A stretch of 34,989 nt of DNA. Origin: Candidatus Moranbacteria bacterium GW2011_GWC2_40_12. GTDB lineage: Bacteria; Patescibacteriota; Minisyncoccia; Moranbacterales; UBA11712. Positions 1-6,959 of the stretch are shown here, one piece after another. Each line of letters starts with the position of its first letter. Position 1 is the stretch's first letter. The notes under the pieces are model-generated. The model did not search any database, was not told the origin of the DNA, and saw only the letters and a list, made by a program, of their open reading frames with translations. A program made the position numbers and the translations under genes. The DNA lies in assembly GCA_000995965.1 (NCBI GenBank), contig LBYD01000006.1:1-34989 (forward strand), written 5' to 3'.

Positions 1-2
1 AC

Positions 3-827
3 ACCGGCTACAATCTCGGCATCGGCACCACCGCTCCCGGAAACAAACTTTCCATCTCCGGCGGAGTGGGAATCGGCACCACTGCTCCCGGCTCGCTTTT
101 CCTCTCCACCGCCGCTCCGGATGGGGGAATGATCATCGAAGGGAATGTGGGGATTGGCACGACGAGCCCGGTGGCGGCGCTTGCTATAGGTTCTGGTCAA
201 ATAGCTATGCCGAATGGCACAGCCTCTGCACCCTCATACTCGTTTGGCGCGGAGTTGGGAAGCGGGATGTACCGCGTAGGGACCAATACGCTTGGCTTTG
301 CTACTACCGGAACGCAGAGAGTCACCATAGATGCAAATGGAACACTCAACACTTCTGATATAGTGGCTGTCAGAAACTCTGCCGAGGACATTAAAATTAT
401 CACTTTACAAAACAATTCAGGAGATGTGGCTGCGGGCTTAAATATTGATTTTCGCTTGCGACAAAATTTTGGCTCTTACGTTATACTGGACTCTGCTTAT
501 GTGGATGTGGGGCATGAACAGGATTGGATATCGGCCGGTACAACGAACAGCTATTTGAGATTTGGCACAATTTTAGCAGGAGTGTTGGGAGAAAAAATGC
601 GAATCACGAGTGGCGGCAACGTCGGCATCGGCACCACCGCTCCCGGCTACAAGCTTGAAGTCTACACCGGTTCGGCTTCCGGATGGGTCGTCACCGCGGA
701 CGGGACCTGGCGAACCGATGGGATCGGCTCTCGACCAGGTAATGGCGCTCAATCCGGTGACGTTCAACATGAAAGGGGAATCAAACTCCGATCCGGCGCA
801 TATGGGATTCATCGCTCAAGATGTTGA
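3..827 (+). CDS. GNVGIGTT-repeat surface protein, 5'-truncated; N-terminal piece of a frameshifted gene
   Basis: The frame is open from the window edge, so the true start lies upstream; the ATG/GTG the ORF track uses at 66 is internal. The protein is made of spaced repeats of the type GNVGIGTTAPG with short beta-rich stretches between them. This architecture is known from tail-fibre-like and surface proteins that end in a peptidase S74 (endosialidase chaperone) domain. After the segment ASGWVVTADGTWRTDG (about nt 670-722) the frame leaves the homologous reading: the rest (IGSRPGNGAQSGD...) is nonsense ending at a stop at 825-827. The natural continuation is in the next frame from about nt 718. 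Nucleotides 21-170 align without gaps to 33301-33450 of the other repeat protein in this window. Likely an envelope or attachment protein. Confidence is high for the family and moderate for its being broken rather than mis-sequenced. Confidence 0.75.
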   Translation, partial: TGYNLGIGTTAPGNKLSISGGVGIGTTAPGSLFLSTAAPDGGMIIEGNVGIGTTSPVAALAIGSGQIAMPNGTASAPSYSFGAELGSGMYRVGTNTLGFATTGTQRVTIDANGTLNTSDIVAVRNSAEDIKIITLQNNSGDVAAGLNIDFRLRQNFGSYVILDSAYVDVGHEQDWISAGTTNSYLRFGTILAGVLGEKMRITSGGNVGIGTTAPGYKLEVYTGSASGWVVTADGTWRTDGIGSRPGNGAQSGDVQHERGIKLRSGAYGIHRSRC

Positions 828-1299
828 GAAAATCGTCCCTGAATTGGTTACCGCCGGACCCAACGGCTACAAGGGGCTAAGCTACGCCCTTTTCACCCCC
901 CTTCTCACCAAAGCGGTGCAGGAGCAGCAAACCGAAATTTCAAATGTCCAAATCCAAATGTCAAATCAAATCCAAAATCTAAATGACCAAAAATTACAAA
1001 TTACAAAACAAGCCGGCGATGTCACTGAACTCCAAACCGCCGTCAACGACAAACTGAATATCATCAGCCAAAGTTTGGCTCTGGGCGAAGCCAATAGCCA
1101 AACTTTAGGTGAGAGAACTGAGGAGCTCGAAACAAAAATCACCGCCGCCCAAACCCGCCTCGCCGAAGCCGAAAACAACCTTGCCGCCTTCGAGGCTTCA
1201 ACCACCGACCTTTTGGCCTCCATGATGGAAACCGAAAATATGATCACGGAAAGAATACTGAGCCACGAAGAGCGGATCAAAGCCCTTTGTCACTCTTGA
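610..1299 (+). CDS. Peptidase S74 / endosialidase-chaperone C-terminal domain, frameshifted continuation
   Basis: The first ~35 residues of this ORF are a shadow of the GNVGIGTT region. Real homology starts near nt 718 with PMGSALDQVMALNPVTFNMK and GFIAQDVEKIVPELV, the hallmark of the S74 domain, which trimerises and then self-cleaves. The domain normally opens with an SDxRxK block carrying the catalytic Ser and Lys. That block is absent here: the DNA passes straight from TADGTWRTDG to GSALDQV with a frame change. A coiled-coil region follows (about nt 930-1275: QTEISNVQIQ, LAEAENNLAAFEAS), as is usual after S74 domains. AT-rich repeats of the form caaatccaaatgtcaaat (about nt 940-1010) are read in frame within it. 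The frame is lost again at an AAA run at 1279-1281. Expression as an independent protein is doubtful. Confidence 0.65.
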   Translation: MAATSASAPPLPATSLKSTPVRLPDGSSPRTGPGEPMGSALDQVMALNPVTFNMKGESNSDPAHMGFIAQDVEKIVPELVTAGPNGYKGLSYALFTPLLTKAVQEQQTEISNVQIQMSNQIQNLNDQKLQITKQAGDVTELQTAVNDKLNIISQSLALGEANSQTLGERTEELETKITAAQTRLAEAENNLAAFEASTTDLLASMMETENMITERILSHEERIKALCHS

Positions 1300-1345
1300 T
1301 GAAACAGGCAGCGCGGAAATCGCCGGAATCTTCAAAGCCAAAGAA

Positions 1346-1705
1346 GTGGAAACCGGGAAAGTGGCGGCGGACGGGGTTGTGGCCGGAAGCTACGCCGTGA
1401 GAAACGAGGAAGACGCGCCGACAACCGGGGACGGGACAATCATTTCCGTGAAAACGGACGCGGATTCTGACGGCTGGGACGATGAAACCAAAGTGGACGG
1501 CAAAAGCGCCCGTGTGCAAACAAAAGCCGTCTCCGAATCAGCCAAAATCTTCGTGACCTTTGAAGGCGATCCGGGCGGCCGCTGGTGGGTCGAAAAAATC
1601 ACCGACGCCGAAATCGGCAAATTGACTGACACTTTCTCGGTGAACGTCTCCGAAGCGGTGAAGAAAGACGTGAAATTTTCGTGGTGGATCGTGGAAAGTA
1701 AGTAA
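1346..1705 (+). CDS. C-terminal tail of the S74 surface protein, separated by a second frameshift
   Basis: In this frame the sequence is already meaningful from about nt 1280 (KPFVTLDETGSAEIAGIF), before the nominal GTG start at 1346, and continues the coiled coil of the preceding ORF (EERIK then PFVTLDE). It is therefore the C-terminus of the same ancestral gene, displaced by a one-base length change at the AAA run 1279-1281. The tail is acidic and beta-rich (TDADSDGWDDETKVDGKSA, then FEGDPGGRWWVEKI and FSVNVSEAVKKDVKFSWWIVESK) and ends at TAA 1703-1705. No catalytic motif is visible. The stop lies 18 nt before the first RAYT palindrome. It may be a genuine decayed gene or a sequencing/assembly error in a functional one. 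Confidence 0.6.
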   Translation: METGKVAADGVVAGSYAVRNEEDAPTTGDGTIISVKTDADSDGWDDETKVDGKSARVQTKAVSESAKIFVTFEGDPGGRWWVEKITDAEIGKLTDTFSVNVSEAVKKDVKFSWWIVESK

Positions 1706-1722
1706 ATTTTCAATGTTAAACT

Positions 1723-1745
1723 TTTCCAAGACTAAGTCTTGGAAA
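1723..1745. repeat. Family-1 palindrome, upstream of RAYT1
   Basis: A perfect 23-nt odd palindrome (core CCAAGACTAAGTCTTGG, flanked by TTT/AAA) centred on A1734. As RNA it forms a stem with the five-base centre CTAAG. It ends 7 nt before the RAYT1 start codon, so it could also affect translation initiation. Confidence 0.9.
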
Positions 1746-1752
1746 TAAAAAA

Positions 1753-2421
1753 ATGAGAAAAACACAATTTGCGGAGGGACAATTTTATCACATATATAAC
1801 CGCGGGACAGATAAACGGAAAATTTTTCTTGACGATGCTGATTTTCAGCGATTTCTGCTCTCAATGGAACTGATGAATGACGAGCAAAACGACCTCATGT
1901 CCCAATGGAAAGACTTCAAAACAGCCAACCCGAACGCCGACCTAAACTCTTTTCCAAGACTAAGTCTTGGAAAAAGAAAACCATTGGTTAAATTGGTGTG
2001 TTTTTCCTTGTTGCCAAATCATTATCATTTTATCTTGGAGCAAGCAGCTGAAAAGGGCATCGAAAGGTTTATGCACAGAATTGGCGTGGGTTATTCAATG
2101 TATTTCAATAAAAAATATGATCGAAGCGGAGCGCTCTTTCAAGGAACATTCAAGGCGGCTGAAATCAAGCCGAACAAGCTGCTCTATCTTTCCGCCTACG
2201 TGAACTGCAACGCGGAAATTCACGGAATCGCGCGCTCGGACGCGTACCGCTGGTCGAGCTTTCCGGAATACATCGGGAAAAGAAAAAAGGGTTTGTGCGA
2301 TGAAGGAAAAAAAGCCATCCTCGGCAATTTCCGGGGCGCGGAAGATTATAAAAAGTTTGCCAAAGAAAATGCCAGGCATATGCGCGAAAAAAAACTTGAC
2401 GAAAAAATGATGTTGGAGTGA
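1753..2421 (+). CDS. REP-associated tyrosine transposase (RAYT, Y1/HUH family), copy 1
   Basis: A 222-residue IS200-like Y1 transposase of the RAYT/TnpREP branch, the single-strand nucleases thought to mobilise palindromic REP sequences. The N-terminus FYHIYNRGTDKRKIF is typical. The HUH motif is HYH at residues 90-92 (LLPNHYHFILEQ), and the likely nucleophilic Tyr is in the SAYVNCN segment near residue 149. RSGALFQGTFK is another conserved block. Start ATG 1753 matches the MRK start of the two paralogues. Oddity: residues 67-74 (FPRLSLGK) are encoded by an in-frame copy of the same palindrome that flanks the gene. RAYT2 carries its own, different palindrome at the equivalent position (residues 69-76), while RAYT3 has none. 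The key residues look intact, so the protein may be active. Confidence 0.9.
   Translation: MRKTQFAEGQFYHIYNRGTDKRKIFLDDADFQRFLLSMELMNDEQNDLMSQWKDFKTANPNADLNSFPRLSLGKRKPLVKLVCFSLLPNHYHFILEQAAEKGIERFMHRIGVGYSMYFNKKYDRSGALFQGTFKAAEIKPNKLLYLSAYVNCNAEIHGIARSDAYRWSSFPEYIGKRKKGLCDEGKKAILGNFRGAEDYKKFAKENARHMREKKLDEKMMLE
1950..1974. repeat. Family-1 palindrome inside RAYT1 coding sequence
   Basis: A perfect 25-nt palindrome centred on A1962, read as TTT CCA AGA CTA AGT CTT GGA AAA (FPRLSLGK). It is 24 nt in coding terms and keeps the frame. It lies in the variable loop before the HUH motif. Confidence 0.9.
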
Positions 2422-2424
2422 TGA

Positions 2425-2447
2425 TTCCCAAGACTAAGTCTTGGGAA
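2425..2447. repeat. Family-1 palindrome, downstream of RAYT1
   Basis: A perfect 23-nt palindrome (TTC CCAAGACT, centre A2436, AGTCTTGG GAA) starting 3 nt after the RAYT1 stop and 19 nt before the next start codon. Confidence 0.9.
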
Positions 2448-2466
2448 AGAAACTTTAGGAAAAATT

Positions 2467-5400
2467 ATGAAAACTAAACTCAAAGAAATTAAAATTATAG
2501 TTAAATACCTCTTCCGCCATCCGGTACGTTTTTTCTGCGCGCTTGGGGAAACGACGATACCGAGACTAAGTCTTGGGGCGCCCCCAAGACTTAGTCTCGG
2601 TATTGGTATTGGAAAAATTCTTCGCTGGTGCTGGGCGACTCTTCCGCGCCGCGTCGTTTCGACTCTTGTCATTGTCGCGCTCGTCATCGCGCCGGTCTAC
2701 ACAATCTTCTTCGCAGAGAAAGCCCAAGCCGCCTGGTGGAACGACTCCTGGATGTATCGCCAAAAAATCCAGCTCACGAACTCCACCGGCGCCGACCTCA
2801 CGGATTTTCAGGTTTCGACAGTTGTGGACACCGCCGCTCTCATCACCGCCGGGAAAATGATCACCTCCACTTGCGCTGATATGCGCTTCACCGATTCCAA
2901 AGGCCAGCCGCTCGACTACTGGATCGAAGAAAACAACCCGGGCTGCAACAGCGCCACGACCAAAGTTTGGCTGAAAGCCCCCAAAGTCTATTCCGGTACC
3001 AACGCCACCTCTATATATATGTATTACGGAAACCCGAGTGCCATCGCTACCCAATCCGGCGACAAGACTTTCGAGTTTTTTGATGATTTCAACGATGGGA
3101 CAATCAGCGACAAGAAATGGACACAGCACATTCAGGGAGTGGGCGGAACTATCGTGGAGAGTGGAGGGGAGGCGGTACTAGCGCCGACAAATGCGACAAT
3201 TTCCTCGGCGAATTTAAAATCAACGCAAACCTTCACCAATAATGTCGTTATTGAAGTGAGGAGAAAGCAGGCAACTGACAACTATTATATGGACCTTTCA
3301 CTGGGTGTCGGATCCATTGAAGATTTTGATGGTGGTGCGCAAACACAATGGTGGCATACTACATTAGCAAGTGGATATGTGTATGCTTACCAGCAGGCTA
3401 CAAACAGTGGAAATGGACTTTATCGAATGCCGAGTTCGGGTGGTAAAGTTGCCATTAGTACAAACACATTAGCGCTTAATACGTCAACTTATAAGGTTCA
3501 CCGATTTGAGTATAACTCGTCGGGAGGCTTGCGATGGTTAATAGATGGAACTCAATATTTTACTGGAACGGATAGCAATTTTCTCTCTGACAATAAGAAA
3601 ATTTTGGTTAGCCAGGGCGAAATTACCGGTGGCAACGGCGACGCTCAATCCGTCGACTATATCTATGTCCGCAAATACGCCTCCGCCGACCCGACCACTT
3701 CCGCGAGCGCCGAAGAAGTGGGCCCCGGGCCCATTGCCTATTGGAAATTCGACGAAGGGCAGGGGGGAACGGCGTATGATTCAACCGTGAACCACAACAA
3801 CGGAAATCTCGGGGTGGGGTCATCCGCTCCGACTTGGCAACCCGAAAGCAATTGCGTGAGCGGGAAGTGTTTGAGTTTCGATGGAAACGGCGATTTCATT
3901 TCTGTTTCTGACTCAGGCACCAGCGTCCTTGATCAAACTTCGCAAGTTTCGGTTAGCTTCTGGTTCAAGGGAAATGGTGCTTCATGGCCGGATTCTTGGC
4001 AGGGTCTCATTGCGAAAAGAAATAGCCCCGATTATGGAAACTACGGCGTAAATATCAGAGGCGGCGCGACCAATGTCCTGCAGTATTATTTTTATGATGG
4101 GTCTTGGCAAGCTGTTGATATTCCAGCCTCCAATATTTCAACAAATACTTGGCATCATTTTACCGGAACTTTCTCTGATACAGGAGATATTGAAGGCAAA
4201 ATATATATTGATGGAAAACTAATCAAGACAGAGAGTTTTGCAGCGAAAAATCTTATTGCGAATAATGATTCTTTATTTATAGGCGAGTCTTATACAAACT
4301 CGGAATTTTTCAACGGCTCCATCGACGAACCAAAAATATATCCCTACGCCCGCACGGCCTCGCAAATCGCGCAGGACTACAATGCGGGCAAAGCTGGCAA
4401 CGCGAGCCCCGAAGGCGCGAACGTCACTGTCGGTGAATCGCCCAAATGGATGACCGACGGGCTCGTGGGACACTGGAAAATGGATGAATCTTCGGGAACA
4501 GTTGTGGCGGACGCGTCCGGAAACGGAAACACTGGCACGCTCACGAATGCGCAGGAAACGGGAACTGCCGAAGCCGCGAGTACGACGACCGCGGTCTATG
4601 ACGCGGACAATGCCGCGCTTTCAACGACGAACGACGCCTACAACAATATGATCCTGCGCATTTCCCCGGTTTGCGGATCCATTCCGGACGGAACCGAACG
4701 CACCATCACCGACTATGACGGCGCGGGGAAATTCTTCACCGTCGCCGCTCTCCCCGCCGAAGCCGACTCTTGCGCCTTCGAAGTTCGCCACCAGACGGGA
4801 GGGAAGTTTGGGAATGGACTGAAGCTGGGAGGAGACAATGATTATGTTAATGTTGGACAAATTTCGCAGATAACTTCGCCTGCAATGACAATTAGTTTGT
4901 GGGCGAAGGGCACATATGGAGGCGACTGGTGGGGGGGAAATGATACAATATTTTCCATTACTCAAACTTGGACTCGAACAATGATTTATTCTACTGGTGG
5001 CTCACCGAGAGTGCGTCTTGGCATGTCAAATAACAATAGCTATGGATCGTCAAATTTTTCAAACTATAAAGACAATGTCTGGTATAATTATGTAATAGTT
5101 GTTCCTGCAGGAACCGATCAACCAGCGTATTGGTACATAAATGGAAATTTGCAAGAAAAAATGCAGCCGGACAGCGGGGCGGGATGGTTCTATGATTCGA
5201 CGCAGCAGTTTCAGATCAGTAATGGCAATTCGTTTAATGGAAATCTAGATGACGTCCGCATCTACAACCGCGCGCTTTCGCCCGACGAAGTGAAACAGCT
5301 TTCCGAATACGGCCCGGGTCCGGTGGGGTGGTGGAAGATGGATGAGGCTTCTGGTGGAACTGCCTATGATACGAGCGGGAATGGAAACAACGGAACCTGG

Positions 5401-6243
5401 AATGGAACCGGAGGAACGCATTGGGCAAATGGCAAATATGGAAATGCCGCGAATCTGAACGGAGCCGATGATTTTTTGAATGTGTCGGATTCTCAAATAC
5501 TTCGTGTTACAAATAATGTTTCACTTTCAGCCTGGGTCAAAACAACGACTTCTGGCACCTGTGCAAGCGGTTCGGTCGGGGCGAAATGGTATGATACAAG
5601 ATGTCTCAAGGGCATTGTTTCGAGGCAGGCAAGTCCCCAAGAAAATCTCCAGACAATTGGCATAAGCGGAAATGGCCAAGCTGCATTTGAAATAAGCACT
5701 GGCTATTACTGCGGAGATTCTTGCATGTATACTTTGAGATCCGCATCCGCTATTAATGATAATAAATTTCATCACATAGAAGGAACGCTTACTGGAAACA
5801 GCATGAAGCTTTTTGTTGACGGTGTTGTCGTTGGTGAGGCAACGATAGGCTTTGGTATTCCGACGTGCAATTATCCAACACGCATCGGAGCAGGCGGATT
5901 TTATACTGTTTATTATGGTTTTGTGGCTGGTTTAATTGACGATGCAAAAATCTACAATTACGCCCGCACTTCGAAACAAGTTGTCGAAGACATGAACGCC
6001 GGGCATCCGATTGGCGGGAGTCCGGTCGGATCTCCGATGATATATTACAAGTTTGACGTGGGAGTCGGGGGGACAGCTCCGAATTCCGGAAACGGCGGGT
6101 CGGCGCAAAACGGCACGATGACTCCGCAAGGCGGCGGACAGACGCAAACATATCAAATGTGGGACAACGGCGGGAAATGGAGCCGCGCGGCCGACCTCGA
6201 CGGGACGGACGATTATGTGAGCATCCCGGATTTTTCGTATTGA
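2467..6243 (+). CDS. Giant DUF2341/LamG-repeat surface protein, 5' part of an interrupted gene
   Basis: 1258 residues. A basic N-terminus is followed by one hydrophobic segment (about 62-82, VVSTLVIVALVIAPVYTIFF), a signal or anchor. Next come a DUF2341 domain (about 89-200, starting AWWNDSWMYRQKIQL and ending MYYGNPSA), a beta-sandwich-like stretch (FDDFNDGTISDKKW), and LamG/concanavalin-like domains starting near residues 421 (GPIAYWKFDEGQGG), 661 (GLVGHWKMDESSG), 949 (GPVGWWKMDEASGG) and 1190 (MIYYKFDVGVGG). The last LamG is cut off after DGTDDYVSIPDFSY by a stop exactly where a foreign G-rich insert begins. The missing half resumes at about nt 6960 in the other ORF. The N-terminus also contains a doubled palindrome read as PRLSLGAPPRLSLG. 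The likely role is carbohydrate or cell-surface binding outside the cell. Confidence 0.85.
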   Translation: MKTKLKEIKIIVKYLFRHPVRFFCALGETTIPRLSLGAPPRLSLGIGIGKILRWCWATLPRRVVSTLVIVALVIAPVYTIFFAEKAQAAWWNDSWMYRQKIQLTNSTGADLTDFQVSTVVDTAALITAGKMITSTCADMRFTDSKGQPLDYWIEENNPGCNSATTKVWLKAPKVYSGTNATSIYMYYGNPSAIATQSGDKTFEFFDDFNDGTISDKKWTQHIQGVGGTIVESGGEAVLAPTNATISSANLKSTQTFTNNVVIEVRRKQATDNYYMDLSLGVGSIEDFDGGAQTQWWHTTLASGYVYAYQQATNSGNGLYRMPSSGGKVAISTNTLALNTSTYKVHRFEYNSSGGLRWLIDGTQYFTGTDSNFLSDNKKILVSQGEITGGNGDAQSVDYIYVRKYASADPTTSASAEEVGPGPIAYWKFDEGQGGTAYDSTVNHNNGNLGVGSSAPTWQPESNCVSGKCLSFDGNGDFISVSDSGTSVLDQTSQVSVSFWFKGNGASWPDSWQGLIAKRNSPDYGNYGVNIRGGATNVLQYYFYDGSWQAVDIPASNISTNTWHHFTGTFSDTGDIEGKIYIDGKLIKTESFAAKNLIANNDSLFIGESYTNSEFFNGSIDEPKIYPYARTASQIAQDYNAGKAGNASPEGANVTVGESPKWMTDGLVGHWKMDESSGTVVADASGNGNTGTLTNAQETGTAEAASTTTAVYDADNAALSTTNDAYNNMILRISPVCGSIPDGTERTITDYDGAGKFFTVAALPAEADSCAFEVRHQTGGKFGNGLKLGGDNDYVNVGQISQITSPAMTISLWAKGTYGGDWWGGNDTIFSITQTWTRTMIYSTGGSPRVRLGMSNNNSYGSSNFSNYKDNVWYNYVIVVPAGTDQPAYWYINGNLQEKMQPDSGAGWFYDSTQQFQISNGNSFNGNLDDVRIYNRALSPDEVKQLSEYGPGPVGWWKMDEASGGTAYDTSGNGNNGTWNGTGGTHWANGKYGNAANLNGADDFLNVSDSQILRVTNNVSLSAWVKTTTSGTCASGSVGAKWYDTRCLKGIVSRQASPQENLQTIGISGNGQAAFEISTGYYCGDSCMYTLRSASAINDNKFHHIEGTLTGNSMKLFVDGVVVGEATIGFGIPTCNYPTRIGAGGFYTVYYGFVAGLIDDAKIYNYARTSKQVVEDMNAGHPIGGSPVGSPMIYYKFDVGVGGTAPNSGNGGSAQNGTMTPQGGGQTQTYQMWDNGGKWSRAADLDGTDDYVSIPDFSY
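2557..2603. repeat. Inverted pair of family-1 palindromes in the LamG gene
   Basis: Two family-1 copies in opposite orientation form a 47-nt inverted repeat with a single innermost mismatch. It is read in frame as IPRLSLGAPPRLSLGI at residues 31-46, ahead of the hydrophobic anchor. Both orientations of the palindrome give the same peptide PRLSLG. Confidence 0.9.
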
Positions 6244-6959
6244 GTTTGGGAATTTTGGAAATTTCGGGAGTTTGGGGGTTGGGGAATTTGGTTTTTGAAA
6301 AAATCATGAAAGATCAATATCAACAATTGAATCAAGATCAACCATCGAGGCCCGGTTACGAATACCTGATTGTTTTTATGCTGGGAAAAATCATTCAGGA
6401 TTTGACTGTCCAGTTTTGCAATCGCTGGATCGAAAAACGCAGCCGCACGCACGACCAAATGGTCCAGGCGGCGCGGAGCAATTCGCAAAACATCGCCGAA
6501 GGTTCCACGGGCGAATCTCTCAAAAGCTACATCAAATTGGTGGGAGTGGCGCATGGGTCAAACGAAGAACTGGCGAAAGATTTTCAGGATTTTTTGCGCC
6601 AGCGCAATTTGCCGATCTGGCCGAAGGACCATCCGAAAGTCGCCGAATTTCGGAAGTTTCGGGCATTTTGGGTCGGTCCAACTTCCCTAAATACCCCAAA
6701 TCTCCCCAACGATCCGACCGAAGCCGCGAATTTTTTGTTGACTCTTTGCAGTCTGGAAAGTTTTTTGCTTTCGCGGCATGTCGCGTCGCTCAAGAAAAAA
6801 CACGAAGAAGAAGGCGGCTTCACGGAAAATCTCTATCGAAAAAGGGTTGCGTTTCGGAAAAAAATTGGGGGTTGGGGAAATTCGGGAGGTTGGGGAGTTT
6901 GGGGGATTGTTTTTTTGGGATTTTTGGGAATCATTTTTGGTGCTTTTCCCGTCCGCGGC
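6238..6959 (+). mobile_element. Four-helix-bundle (S23/bAvd-like) insert interrupting the LamG gene
   Basis: The LamG domain halves before 6238 and after 6959 join sensibly (DYVSIPDFS then TNQSIFTVSVW), which implies an insert of about 722 nt; the exact ends are uncertain by a few bases. The insert holds a four-helix-bundle gene from ATG 6306 and G-rich direct repeats at each side: TTGGGGGTTGGGGAA occurs at 6272-6286 and again at 6865-6879. A C-rich inverted relative lies inside at about 6679-6710. Because the length is 2 mod 3, the upstream frame hits TGA at 6241-6243, while the inserted gene reads through into the downstream LamG half. Confidence 0.7.

Larger units (their letters stand above)
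1723..2447 (+). mobile_element. RAYT cassette 1: transposase gene bracketed by family-1 palindromes
   Basis: A RAYT gene (1753-2421) is bracketed by copies of the same palindrome with core CCAAGACTAAGTCTTGG: one 7 nt before the ATG (1723-1745) and one 3 nt after the stop (2425-2447). A third copy lies inside the gene (1950-1974), and an inverted pair lies in the next gene (2557-2603). The palindrome-gene-palindrome layout is repeated with different palindromes at 8747-9465 and 26046-26796. No target-site duplication could be assigned by eye. Confidence 0.7.

Noticed and set aside
1270-1290. Programmed frameshift in the S74 gene
   Set aside because: No canonical slippery heptamer or downstream structure is seen, and the first frame break is a deletion, so decay or error is simpler.
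2566-3129. 187-aa minus-strand ORF at the start of the LamG gene
   Set aside because: It lies opposite the signal anchor and DUF2341 coding region, is opened by GC-rich codon bias, and has no domain features.
6306-6860. Diversity-generating retroelement, because the four-helix protein resembles bAvd
   Set aside because: No reverse transcriptase and no template/variable repeat pair is visible. The S23/IVP-type four-helix family is a sufficient explanation.
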